NCBI RefSeq assembly: GCF_001646785.1 | Contig: NZ_LRRH01000054.1 | Span: forward strand, 1 to 52,293 | Source: Rhodococcus phenolicus | Lineage (GTDB): Bacteria; Actinomycetota; Actinomycetes; Mycobacteriales; Mycobacteriaceae | DNA length: 52,293 nucleotides | Direction: 5' to 3' | Part shown: piece by piece, positions 42,963-52,200 of the stretch | Position numbering within the stretch: the stretch's first letter is position 1 | Layout: each line of letters starts with the position of its first letter | Notes under the pieces: generated by a model | What the model was told of the DNA's origin: nothing | Database searches by the model: none | The model's input: only the letters and a program-made list of their open reading frames with translations | Made by a program: the position numbers and the translations under genes

Positions 42963-45798
42963 AGGGCGGGGGGATGCGGGAGGCGAGGAGTTCGGCGAGG
43001 TGGACACCGCGGCGATCGGTGAGGTCGGCGATCTGGGTGCGGCACGAGTAGCCGTCGGCGAGGACGATGTGATCCTCCGCCGCCGCTTCGACCGCCGGCA
43101 GCAGCTGATGTCCGGCGACCGCGACGGACACTTCGTAGTGACCGCGTTCGACGCCGAAATTCCCTGCGAGGCCGCAGCATCCACCGAGCCTGGTGACGTC
43201 GGCACCGGCGTGCCGCAGCAGGTCCGCGTCGGTTCCCCAGCCCATGACGGCGTGGTGGTGGCAGTGCGGCTGTGCGACGACGGTGGTGCCGGACAGCGAC
43301 GGCAGCGGGCGGTCGGCGAGCAGTTCGGCGAGCGTCACTGTCGACTGCGCGACGACCTGCGCCGGCTGCGACCCGAGCAGTTCGACGGCGTCGGACCGCA
43401 GCACCGCGGTACACGACGGCTCGAGCCCGACGATCGGCGTTCCGGTCCGGAAAAGTTCGGATACGGTGCGGCCCAGGATCTTTCGTGCAGCGTCGAGTTG
43501 TCCGGTGGTGATCCAGGTGAGACCGCAGCACTGCCGCCGGTCGGTGACACGCACCCGGAACCCGGCCGCCTCGAGAACCTGCACGGCGGCGACCCCGACC
43601 TCCGGTGTGAAGAAGTCGGTGAAGGTGTCGACGAACAACAGCACCGGGTCGCCGTTCCGGGACCGCCCGGCCGCCGTGTCCGCGAACCAACGGCGGAAGG
43701 TGCGCGGAGCGAAGCGCGGGATGTGGCGCCGCCGGTCCAGTCCCGCGATCGTGAGTCCCGCCGCGGCGACGCCCGGTATCCGGGTGACGGCGTCGACCAC
43801 ACGCGGTGCCCGGCTCGCCCATGCCGCCCAGCGCGGCAACCGGCCCAGCGTGTAGTGCCCGGCCGGACGTGGACGGTGCCGGTAACGGTGGTACAGCACT
43901 TCGGATTTCCACGTCGCCATGTCGACACCGGTGGGACAGTCGGACGCGCAACCCTTGCAGGACAGGCACAGGTCGAGCGCTTCGTGCACCTCGCGGGACC
44001 GCCACGAATCGGTGACCAGACCGCCGTTGAGCATCTCCTGCAGGACCCGCGCGCGCCCCCGGGTGGAGTCCTTCTCCTCGCGCGTCGCCAGATAGGACGG
44101 GCACATCACGCCACCCGTGGCGGTGATGTCGGCGCGGCACTTGCCGACACCGGTGCAGCGGTGCACCGCACGGGTGAAGTCACCGTCGTCGTCCTCGTAC
44201 CGGAACGCCAGGTTCTTCCGGACGATCTGGGCGGCCGGCACTCTCAGATCCCGGTCGACGGGCGCCGGGTCGACGAGGACCCCGGGCCCGAGGATGTTGT
44301 CGGGATCGAACACCGCCTTCACGGCACCGAACAACCGCAGCGCCGCCGGCGAGTACATCAGCGGCAGCAGTTCGCTGCGGGCACGGCCGTCGCCGTGCTC
44401 CCCCGACATCGAGCCCCCGTAGGACGCGACGAGTTCACCTGCCGCGAACAGGAATTCACGAAGCAGCCCGGGAACCTCGAGCGGGATGTCGAGCCGGATG
44501 TGCAGGCAGCCGTCGGCGAAGTGCCCGTACGGGTACCCGGTGATCCCGTAACCCTCGAGCAGCACTTCGAATTCGCGCAGATAGGCTCCGACCCGCTGCG
44601 GCGGGACCGCGGCATCCTCCCAGCCGGCGTGCGCGGGGAGCCCGGCCGGACTCCGCCCGGACAGTCCCGCGCCGTCCTCCCTGATCCGCCACAGTGCCGC
44701 CGCCCGCTGCGTGTCCTCCACGATCAGCGAATCGACAGCCCCCGCAGCCCGTTCCAGCGACGCAGCGCGCTCGCGAACCTCACCGGCCTCGTCGCCGGAC
44801 AGTTCGACGAACAGCCACGCCGCACCACGCGGCAGCGGCGGCACCGCCCCGGGACCGCGCCGGGCACGCACCACGTCGACGATCCGCGAGTCGAGCCCCT
44901 CGCACGCGGTCGGGCCGAACGCGAGCAGAGTGTGCGCGGCGTCGCCGGCGGTCGCGATGTCCGGGTAGCCGAGCGCGACCAGTATCCGCACCGGCGGGTC
45001 GGCGACCAGTTGCACGGTCGCTTCGGTGATCACACCGAGCGTGCCCTCGCTGCCGACGAACATGCGGCGCACGTCGAAGCCGTTCTCCGGCGCCAGGTGT
45101 TCGAGGGCGTAACCGGACGCCTGCCGCCCGAACCGGCCGAACTCGGTGCGGATCGTCGCGAGATGAGCGCCCGCGACCGTCCGCAACTGCTCGAGCAGCG
45201 ACCCCGGCCCCGGCAGCGACAGAACGTCCCCGGTCCCGGCGATCACGTCGAGCCCGACCACGTTGTCGACGGTGCGCCCGTAGCCGAGGGTGCGGGCGCC
45301 GCACGCGTTGTTGCCGATCATCCCGCCGATGGTGCAGCGGTTGTGGGTCGACGGGTCGGGCCCGAACCGCAATCCGTGCGGGGTCGCCGCGCGCTGCAAC
45401 CGGGCCTGCACGACGCCCGGCTGCACCCGCGCCGTGCGCGTGGCCGGGTCGACCTCGAGCACCCGGTTCAGGTGCCGGGAGAAGTCCATCACCACTCCGG
45501 GGCCGACGGCGTTGCCCGCGACGGATGTGCCGCCGCCGCGCGCGGTCAGCGGCACACCCTGGTCGCGGCACACCGCGAGGACGGCGGCGACCTCGTCGGT
45601 GGCCCGTGGCCGCACGACCGCGAGCGGGGGAACCCGGTAGAGGGAGGCGTCGGACGAGTACAGGGCCCGGGTGGTCGTGTCGCCCTTCACGTCGCTCACC
45701 CCGGCGGCCCGCAGTGCCGCGACCACACCTCCGGCGTGCAGTGCCGCGACCACACCTCCGGAGCGCACTGCGTCGACGGGTTCGGTCGCGCGGGCCAT
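42955..45798 (-). CDS. FAD-linked and 4Fe-4S oxidoreductase (D-2-hydroxyacid dehydrogenase type)
   Basis: A 947-residue fusion. The N-terminal FAD (PCMH) domain has LTARGGGTSVAGNAVGPG, THNRCTIGGMIGNNACG and MFVGSEGTLGVITEATV; the FAD-oxidase C domain follows (GHFADGCLHIRLD, SGEHGDGRARSELL). Then come a ferredoxin-like part with CTGVGKC and CLSCKGCASDCPTGVD for Fe-S clusters, and cysteine-rich CCG motifs (RQCCGLTW, GGCCGLAGNFG) like GlpC/LldE. Likely oxidises D-lactate, D-2-hydroxyglutarate or glycolate at the membrane. ATG at 45798 has TAGCAT (45812-45807) 8 nt upstream, so probably leaderless. A 27-bp tandem repeat lies near its 5' end. Confidence 0.85.
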   Translation of the reverse strand: MARATEPVDAVRSGGVVAALHAGGVVAALRAAGVSDVKGDTTTRALYSSDASLYRVPPLAVVRPRATDEVAAVLAVCRDQGVPLTARGGGTSVAGNAVGPGVVMDFSRHLNRVLEVDPATRTARVQPGVVQARLQRAATPHGLRFGPDPSTHNRCTIGGMIGNNACGARTLGYGRTVDNVVGLDVIAGTGDVLSLPGPGSLLEQLRTVAGAHLATIRTEFGRFGRQASGYALEHLAPENGFDVRRMFVGSEGTLGVITEATVQLVADPPVRILVALGYPDIATAGDAAHTLLAFGPTACEGLDSRIVDVVRARRGPGAVPPLPRGAAWLFVELSGDEAGEVRERAASLERAAGAVDSLIVEDTQRAAALWRIREDGAGLSGRSPAGLPAHAGWEDAAVPPQRVGAYLREFEVLLEGYGITGYPYGHFADGCLHIRLDIPLEVPGLLREFLFAAGELVASYGGSMSGEHGDGRARSELLPLMYSPAALRLFGAVKAVFDPDNILGPGVLVDPAPVDRDLRVPAAQIVRKNLAFRYEDDDGDFTRAVHRCTGVGKCRADITATGGVMCPSYLATREEKDSTRGRARVLQEMLNGGLVTDSWRSREVHEALDLCLSCKGCASDCPTGVDMATWKSEVLYHRYRHRPRPAGHYTLGRLPRWAAWASRAPRVVDAVTRIPGVAAAGLTIAGLDRRRHIPRFAPRTFRRWFADTAAGRSRNGDPVLLFVDTFTDFFTPEVGVAAVQVLEAAGFRVRVTDRRQCCGLTWITTGQLDAARKILGRTVSELFRTGTPIVGLEPSCTAVLRSDAVELLGSQPAQVVAQSTVTLAELLADRPLPSLSGTTVVAQPHCHHHAVMGWGTDADLLRHAGADVTRLGGCCGLAGNFGVERGHYEVSVAVAGHQLLPAVEAAAEDHIVLADGYSCRTQIADLTDRRGVHLAELLASRIPPPSG
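45711..45764. repeat. 27-bp tandem duplication in the oxidoreductase gene
   Basis: The 24-base unit gcagtgccgcgaccacacct plus ccgg occurs at 45711-45734 and 45738-45761 (period 27). In the protein it gives the repeat GGVVAALHA / GGVVAALRA at residues about 14-31. It keeps the frame; probably replication slippage. Confidence 0.85.
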
Positions 45799-45898
45799 AC
45801 CCGACGATGCTAGTCCCGCGACCGGCCGCCGAAGCCCGGACCGCGAAGCCGAAACGGCCGGGCCGGACGGGGTCGGCACCGTCGGCCGTGTACTCGCC

Positions 45899-45912
45899 TA
45901 GCATCGAGCCTT
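45899..45912 (+). promoter_or_regulatory. Leaderless promoter of the first emb gene
   Basis: TAGCAT (45899-45904), 8 nt, GTG start at 45913, no ribosome site. The divergent oxidoreductase gene has the same hexamer and the same spacing on the other strand. Confidence 0.55.
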
Positions 45913-48900
45913 GTGCCCGCCGATTCCCGTTCGCCCGAAACGACCGCTTCTGCCGCTGTGACCGTGCGGACGGCACGCCTGGTCGCGATCGTCACCGGGT
46001 TGCTGGGGTTCGTCCTCGCCCTGTCGTTGCCGTTTCTGCCGGTGAAGCAGGAATCGGCGAGTGTGAGCTGGCCGCAGAACGACAGTCTCGTCAATCTCGA
46101 GGTTCCCCTCGTCACGTATTCACCGCTCGAACTGCGCGTGAGCGTCCCGTGTTCGGCGGTCGAACTGCTCGGCGACGACGGCGGGGTTCTCGTCTCGACC
46201 GTCCCGCCGGACGCGCCCGACGCCACCGAGAATGCGCTGCTGATCCGGTCGGTGCCCGGCCGGGACGGCGCACCGGACACCATCGAGGCGGTCCTGCGGA
46301 ATTCGGTGCTGGTGTCGGCGCCGGTGGATCGGCCGTGCACGGCGGTGACCGTCGCGTCCAACGCGGAGCGGACGGCAGCCGAGATCGTCGGTCCCGAAGA
46401 GAACCAGCCCGTCACCACGGTCGAGGGCGATGTGCGCCCCCAGATGGTCGGGATCTTCTCCGACCTTCAGGGCGCCCCCCGGGACCTGACGACCGGGCCG
46501 GATGCGGAGCGGCTGTCGGTGCGCGCCGAACTCGATTCGCGGTTCACCTCCACTCCGACCACCGTGAAGCTCGTCGCGATGATCGCGTGCGTCCTGTCGA
46601 CGCTGCTCTCCCTCGTGGCGTTGCACCGTCTCGACGGCGTGGATCGCCGTGGTGCCCGCCGGGTGCTTCCCGCCCGGTGGTGGCGGGTCACGCTCGCCGA
46701 CGTCACGGTCGTCGGCACCCTGCTGGTGTGGCACGTGATCGGGGCGAACACCTCCGACGACGGCTACATCCTCAACATGGCCCGGGTGTCCGGGAACGCC
46801 GGCTACATGGCCAACTACTACCGCTGGTTCGGGGTGCCGGAAGCCCCGTTCGGCTGGTTCTACGACGTGCTCGTGCTGATGACGAAGGTGTCGACGGCGA
46901 GCATGTGGATGCGGCTGCCGGCGCTGATCGCGGCGATCGCCTGCTGGATGGTCATCAGCCGCGAGGTCATCCCGCGTCTCGGCGTCGCGGTGCGGCGGAA
47001 CCGGATCGCGCTGTGGACGGCCGGGCTGGTGTTCCTCGCGTTCTGGCTGCCCTACGACAACGGTCTGCGCCCCGAACCGATCATCGCGCTCGGTGCCCTG
47101 CTGACCTGGTGCTCGATCGAGCGGGCCATCGCGACGGGCCGCATGCTGCCCGCCGCGATCGCGGTGCTGATCGCCGCGTTCTCCCTGGCCGCCGGCCCGA
47201 CCGGGCTCATCGCGGTCGCGGCACTGATCGCCGGTGCCCGCCCGCTCGTGAAGGTGCTCGTGGCGCGGCGGCGGCTGGTGGGGTGGTTCGCGCCGCTCGC
47301 TCCGATCCTCGCGTCCGGGACGGTGGTGATGGTCGCGGTGTTCGCCGACCAGACCCTCGCTTCGGTGCTCGAGGCGACCCGGGTGCGGTCCGCGGTCGGC
47401 CCGAACGTGCCGTGGTTCGACGAGCGGTTGCGCTGGGACGCGCTGCTCACCGTGTCACCGGACGGATCGCTGGCCCGCCGCTTCGGCGTGTTCGTGATGC
47501 TGTTGTGCCTGGTCGTGTGCGTGATGCTGATCCTGCGCAAGGGCCGCATCCCGGGTACCGCGATCGGTCCGTCGCGCCGGATCCTCGGCATCGTGTTCGC
47601 GTCGCTGCTGCTGATGATGGCCACGCCCACCAAGTGGACCCACCACTTCGGGGTGTACGCGGGCCTGGCCGGGTCGGTGGCGGCGCTCGCCGCGGTCGGT
47701 GTCGGCGCTGCCGGGATCCGCTCGCCCCGCAACCGTGCCCTGTTCACGGCCGGGGTGCTGTTCGTGCTGGCGATGGCATTCACCGGTTCGAACGGCTGGT
47801 GGTACGTCTCGAGCTACGGCATCCCGTGGTGGGACAAGCCGCCGTCGATCTCCGGCCACGCGTTCTCCACGGCGCTGCTCGCGCTGACCGGTGTCGCGCT
47901 CGTGTTCGCCGCCTGGTTCCACCTGCGCGAACCGTTCACCACCCCGAAGCCGGACCGCGACGGCCGGATCCGGGCCCTGGCGTCCGCACCGTTGACCGTG
48001 GTCGCGGCGTGCGTCGTGCTGTTCGAGGTGCTGTCGCTGCTCAAGGGCGCGGTCGCGCAGGGGCCGGCCTACTCGATCGCCCGGTCCAACCTCGCGTCGC
48101 TGGCCGGGAACTGCGGTCTCGCCGACGACGTGCTCGTCGAATCCGACCCGAACGCGACGGCGCTGGTTCCGCTCGACGGGTCCGTCGCGGACGCGCTCGG
48201 CGCGGGCCGGGACGAAGGGTTCACCCCGAACGGGGTGGCCCTCGACCTGACCGCCGACGCGGAAACCACCACGAGCGGTGGCGCCAACACCATCGACCCC
48301 GACGAAGGCGGCACCACGACCTCGACCGGCGCCGGCACCGGCGGCGGACGCGGTGAGGCCGGTGTCAACGGCAGCACGGTGGCACTTCCGTTCGGGCTGG
48401 ACCCGGCGACCACCCCGGTCCTCGGCAGCTACCGCGCCGGCGCGCAACAGAGCGCGGAACTCGAATCCGGCTGGTACGCGCTGCCCGAACGCACCGACGC
48501 GACGCCGCTGCTCGTCGTCACCGCGGCCGGCCGCGTGAAGTACGTCGACCCGGACGGGGTGATCAGCCCCGGCCAGGACGTGCGGCTCGAATTCGGCCGG
48601 ACCGGCGGCGGTGCCGGACAGGGCGGTGTCGAACCGATCGCGGAGGTCGCGCCCATCGACATCGGGCCGGCCCCGTCGTGGCGGAACCTGCGGGTACCGC
48701 GCGAACAGATCCCTGCCGACGCGGACGCGGTTCGCCTGGTCGTCACCGACGGCGATCTCGCGCCCGACCAGTGGGTCGCGGTGACGCCCCCGCGGATGCC
48801 GCAGCTGGAGACGCTGAACACGGTGGTCGGCGATCAGGCGCCGGTGCTGCTGGACTGGTCGGTGGGGCTGGCGTTCCCCTGCCAGCGTCCGTTCGACCAC

Positions 48901-49206
48901 CGCTACGGGGTCGCCGAGGTCCCCGACTTCCGGATCCTGCCGGACCGGGTCGGCGCGGACGCCACCAACGGCTGGCAGGACCACATCGGGGGAGGTCCGC
49001 TCGGCTGGATCCCGCTGCTGCTGAACGCGCAGACGATGCCCACCTATCTGAACCACGACTGGGATCGCGACTGGGGCTCGCTGGAGCGGTACACCCCGAT
49101 CGATCCGACCGCGACGACCGCCGACATCCAGGTCGCCGAGGTCACCCGTTCCGGGCTGTGGTCGCCCGGTCCGATTCGCGACGGTGTTCCGAAATTGATC
49201 GAGTGA
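45913..49206 (+). CDS. embC: Arabinosyltransferase, EmbC-like
   Basis: A 1097-residue GT-C arabinofuranosyltransferase. An N-terminal membrane helix, a carbohydrate-binding-like outer domain (about 40-210), a membrane core of about a dozen helices and a C-terminal outer domain with a carbohydrate-binding module (from about 720). The catalytic loop is VIGANTSDDGYILNMARV (paired Asp); TPTKWTHHFGVYAGLAG and FTGSNGWWYVSSYGIPWW are conserved. LRKGRIPGTAIGPSRR is closest to EmbC-type proteins, hence the tentative symbol; other details mix EmbA/EmbB traits. A Ser/Thr/Gly-rich linker sits at about 780-820. It extends arabinan on galactan or lipoarabinomannan. Confidence 0.88.
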   Translation: MPADSRSPETTASAAVTVRTARLVAIVTGLLGFVLALSLPFLPVKQESASVSWPQNDSLVNLEVPLVTYSPLELRVSVPCSAVELLGDDGGVLVSTVPPDAPDATENALLIRSVPGRDGAPDTIEAVLRNSVLVSAPVDRPCTAVTVASNAERTAAEIVGPEENQPVTTVEGDVRPQMVGIFSDLQGAPRDLTTGPDAERLSVRAELDSRFTSTPTTVKLVAMIACVLSTLLSLVALHRLDGVDRRGARRVLPARWWRVTLADVTVVGTLLVWHVIGANTSDDGYILNMARVSGNAGYMANYYRWFGVPEAPFGWFYDVLVLMTKVSTASMWMRLPALIAAIACWMVISREVIPRLGVAVRRNRIALWTAGLVFLAFWLPYDNGLRPEPIIALGALLTWCSIERAIATGRMLPAAIAVLIAAFSLAAGPTGLIAVAALIAGARPLVKVLVARRRLVGWFAPLAPILASGTVVMVAVFADQTLASVLEATRVRSAVGPNVPWFDERLRWDALLTVSPDGSLARRFGVFVMLLCLVVCVMLILRKGRIPGTAIGPSRRILGIVFASLLLMMATPTKWTHHFGVYAGLAGSVAALAAVGVGAAGIRSPRNRALFTAGVLFVLAMAFTGSNGWWYVSSYGIPWWDKPPSISGHAFSTALLALTGVALVFAAWFHLREPFTTPKPDRDGRIRALASAPLTVVAACVVLFEVLSLLKGAVAQGPAYSIARSNLASLAGNCGLADDVLVESDPNATALVPLDGSVADALGAGRDEGFTPNGVALDLTADAETTTSGGANTIDPDEGGTTTSTGAGTGGGRGEAGVNGSTVALPFGLDPATTPVLGSYRAGAQQSAELESGWYALPERTDATPLLVVTAAGRVKYVDPDGVISPGQDVRLEFGRTGGGAGQGGVEPIAEVAPIDIGPAPSWRNLRVPREQIPADADAVRLVVTDGDLAPDQWVAVTPPRMPQLETLNTVVGDQAPVLLDWSVGLAFPCQRPFDHRYGVAEVPDFRILPDRVGADATNGWQDHIGGGPLGWIPLLLNAQTMPTYLNHDWDRDWGSLERYTPIDPTATTADIQVAEVTRSGLWSPGPIRDGVPKLIE

Positions 49207-49256
49207 CCCAGGCTACGCACGGGTAAGGGGGCGTGTCGTCACAGGTCACATGCAGA

Positions 49257-49270
49257 TAACATCGACAATC
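49257..49270 (+). promoter_or_regulatory. Leaderless promoter of the second emb gene
   Basis: TAACAT (49257-49262), 8 nt, GTG at 49271. It lies in the 64-base gap after the first emb gene, so the second gene can be transcribed on its own. Confidence 0.5.
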
Positions 49271-52200
49271 GTGCCCGACGACGTGACGACGACCACCGCT
49301 CCTCCTGCCGCCCAGCGGCCACCGGTCGCGACCGACCTGCGCGCGCAGTTCCGCACTGCGCGCCTCGTCGCCGTCGTCGCAGGTCTACTGGGTGTGCTGC
49401 TCGCCGTGGCCACCCCGTTCCTGCCGGTGCGTGTCACCGAAGCGACCGTGACGTGGCCGCAGAACGGCTCGACCGGAGCGGTCACCTCTCCGCTGATGTC
49501 GCAGGTCCCGCTGCGACTCTCCGCGACCGTGCCGTGCTCCGCCGTCGCGGAACTGCCCGCCGGTGGCGGCATGCTGCTCTCGACCGCGCCCGCCGACGGG
49601 GAGAGCGCCGCGCTCAACGCGATGTTCGTGCGGGTCGGCGACGAGAACGTCGACGTCCTGGACCGCAACGTCGTGGTCGCGACCGCCCCGCGCAGCGAGG
49701 TCGAGTCCGGCGCCTGCAGCGAGATCACCATCTCGTCCGACGTCGACCGCACCACCGCCGAGTTCGTCGGTCTCAGCGACGAGAACGGCAACCCCCGCGC
49801 CGGTGAACTGAGCGGCGACCTGCGGCCACTCGTCGTCGGTGTGTTCAGCGACCTGCGCACCGACGTGCCGGGGCTGAACGTGTCCATCGACGTCGACTCG
49901 CGGTTCTCGTCGTCGCCGACGGTCGTGAAACTGCTCGCGATGATCCTGGCGGTGCTGTTCACGGCGCTGGCCCTGGGCGCGCTCGCCAAGCTCGACGGCA
50001 CGGACGGCCGCGGGCACCGCCGGTTCCTGCCCGCCCGGTGGTGGAAGTTCACCGGCGTCGACATCGTGGTCGTCGCGACGCTGATCGGCTGGCATTTCTT
50101 CGGTGCGAACACCTCCGACGACGGCTACCTGCTGACGATGGCGCGGGTGTCCGAGCACTCCGGCTACATGGCCAACTACTTCCGCTGGTTCGGTGTCCCC
50201 GAAGCCCCGTTCGGCTGGTACTACGACGTGCTGGCGGTGTTCGCGAAGATCTCCACCGCCAGCCCGTGGATGCGCCTGCCCGCCCTGATCGCCGCGATCC
50301 TGTGCTGGATGGTCATCAGCCGCGAGGTCGTGCCGCGTCTCGGCCGTGCGGTGCGCACCAACCGGATCGCGCTGTGGACCGGCGGCCTGGTGTTCCTCGC
50401 GTTCTGGCTGCCCTACAACAACGGCCTGCGGCCCGAGCCGATCGTCGCGCTCGGCGCCCTGCTGACCTGGTGCTCCATCGAGCGGGCCATCGCCACCGGC
50501 AGGCTGCTGCCCGCCGCGACGGCAGTGCTGATCGGCGCGTTCACGCTCGCCGCCGCCCCCACCGGCCTGATGTGTGTGGCCGCGCTGCTCGCCGGCATCC
50601 GGCCCATGACGCGGATCGTCGTGCGTCGGCACCGTCAGGTCGGCACCCTGCCGCTGCTGGCGCCGATCGCCGCGGCCGGCACCCTGGTGCTCGTCGTCGT
50701 GTTCTCCGACCAGACCCTCGCGTCGGTCCTCGAGGCCACCCGCGTGCGCACCATCATCGGCCCCAACGAGGAGTGGTGGAACGACTTCCTCCGCTACTAC
50801 TACCTGATGGTGCAGACCGTCGACGGGTCGCTGTCGCGCCGCTTCGCGTTCCTCGTGATGCTGTTGTGCCTGTTCACGTGCCTGCTGGTGCTGCTGCGCC
50901 GCCGCCGCATCCCGGGTGTCGCGGTGAGCCCGTCGTGGCGGCTCCTCGGCATCGTCTTCGGGACGATCTTCTTCATGATGTTCAACCCCACGAAGTGGAC
51001 CCACCACTTCGGGGCGTACGCGGGCATCGCCGGGTCGCTCGGCGCCCTGACCGCGGTGGTGGTGTCCGCGAGTGCGCTGCGGTCGCGGCGCAACCGCACG
51101 ATCTTCCTGGCCGGTCTGCTGTTCGTGCTGGCCGTGTCGTTCGCCGGCATCAACGGCTGGTGGTACGTGTCGAGCTACGGCATTCCGTGGTTCGACAAGA
51201 CGGTCTCGCTCAACGGCAACCAGTCCAGCTCGCTGTTCCTGGTGCTGTTCGCGCTGTCCCTCGCGCTCGTCGCGTGGCAGTACCTGCGCGAAGGCTACGC
51301 ACCACCACCGGAGAAGCCGTCGTCGCCGAAGGGCAGGCGCATCCGGGCGTTCGCCGCGGCACCGCTGACCGTCGTCGCCGGTGCGATGGTGCTGTTCGAG
51401 GTGCTGTCCCTGGTCAAGGGTGCGGTGTCGCAGTATCCGGCGTACTCGCTGGCGCGATCCAACATCGGCGCGCTCGCCGGGCAGACGTGCGGGCTCGCGA
51501 ACGACGTGCTCGTCGAGGTCGATCCGAACGAGGGCAGGCTCGAACCGATCATCGACCCGGCCGTCCCGCCGCAGAACGGTGATGCGCTGGCCGGTGGCGC
51601 ACCGCGTGGCTTCAGCCCCGACGGGGTGCCCTCCGATCTGACCGCCGACTATGTCGAGGTCAAGCCGGGGCAGGGCAACACCGACAGCCAGAGCATCGGT
51701 CCGCGGTTCGAGACCGGCGCGGGCGGTGGCACCACCGGCGGTTCCGGTGCCGTCACCGTCAACGGCAGCACCGCGAAGCTGCCGTTCGGCCTGGATCCCG
51801 CCGTGACGCCGATCCTCGGCAGCTACCAGACGGGCGTCCAGGAACCGGCGAAGCTCACGTCGAGCTGGTACCGGCTGCCCGAACGCAGCGACGACGCACC
51901 GCTCATCGTGATCTCCGCGGCCGGACGCATCTGGTCGGTCGACGACACCGGCGCCACCACGTACGGGCAGTCGCTGCTCGTGGAGTACGGCACCCGGCAG
52001 CCGGACGGAACGGTCGAGGTCCAGGGCACCTACCTGCCGCGCGACATCGGTCCGGCACCGACGTGGCGGAACCTGCGGGTGCCGCTGGCGGATCTGCCGG
52101 AGAACACGGACGTGGTGCGGATCGTCGCGAACGACCCGAACCTGACCGGTGACCAGTGGCTGGCGTTCACCCCGCCGCGTGTGCCGACCCTCGAGACCCT

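Noticed and set aside
43000-45813. Long plus-strand open frame opposite the FAD/Fe-S oxidoreductase
   Set aside because: No motifs or ribosome site; the minus strand has complete FAD and Fe-S signatures.
45525-48356. Long open frame in another plus-strand frame over the first emb gene
   Set aside because: Arg-rich shadow translation of the emb gene, starting inside the opposite gene.
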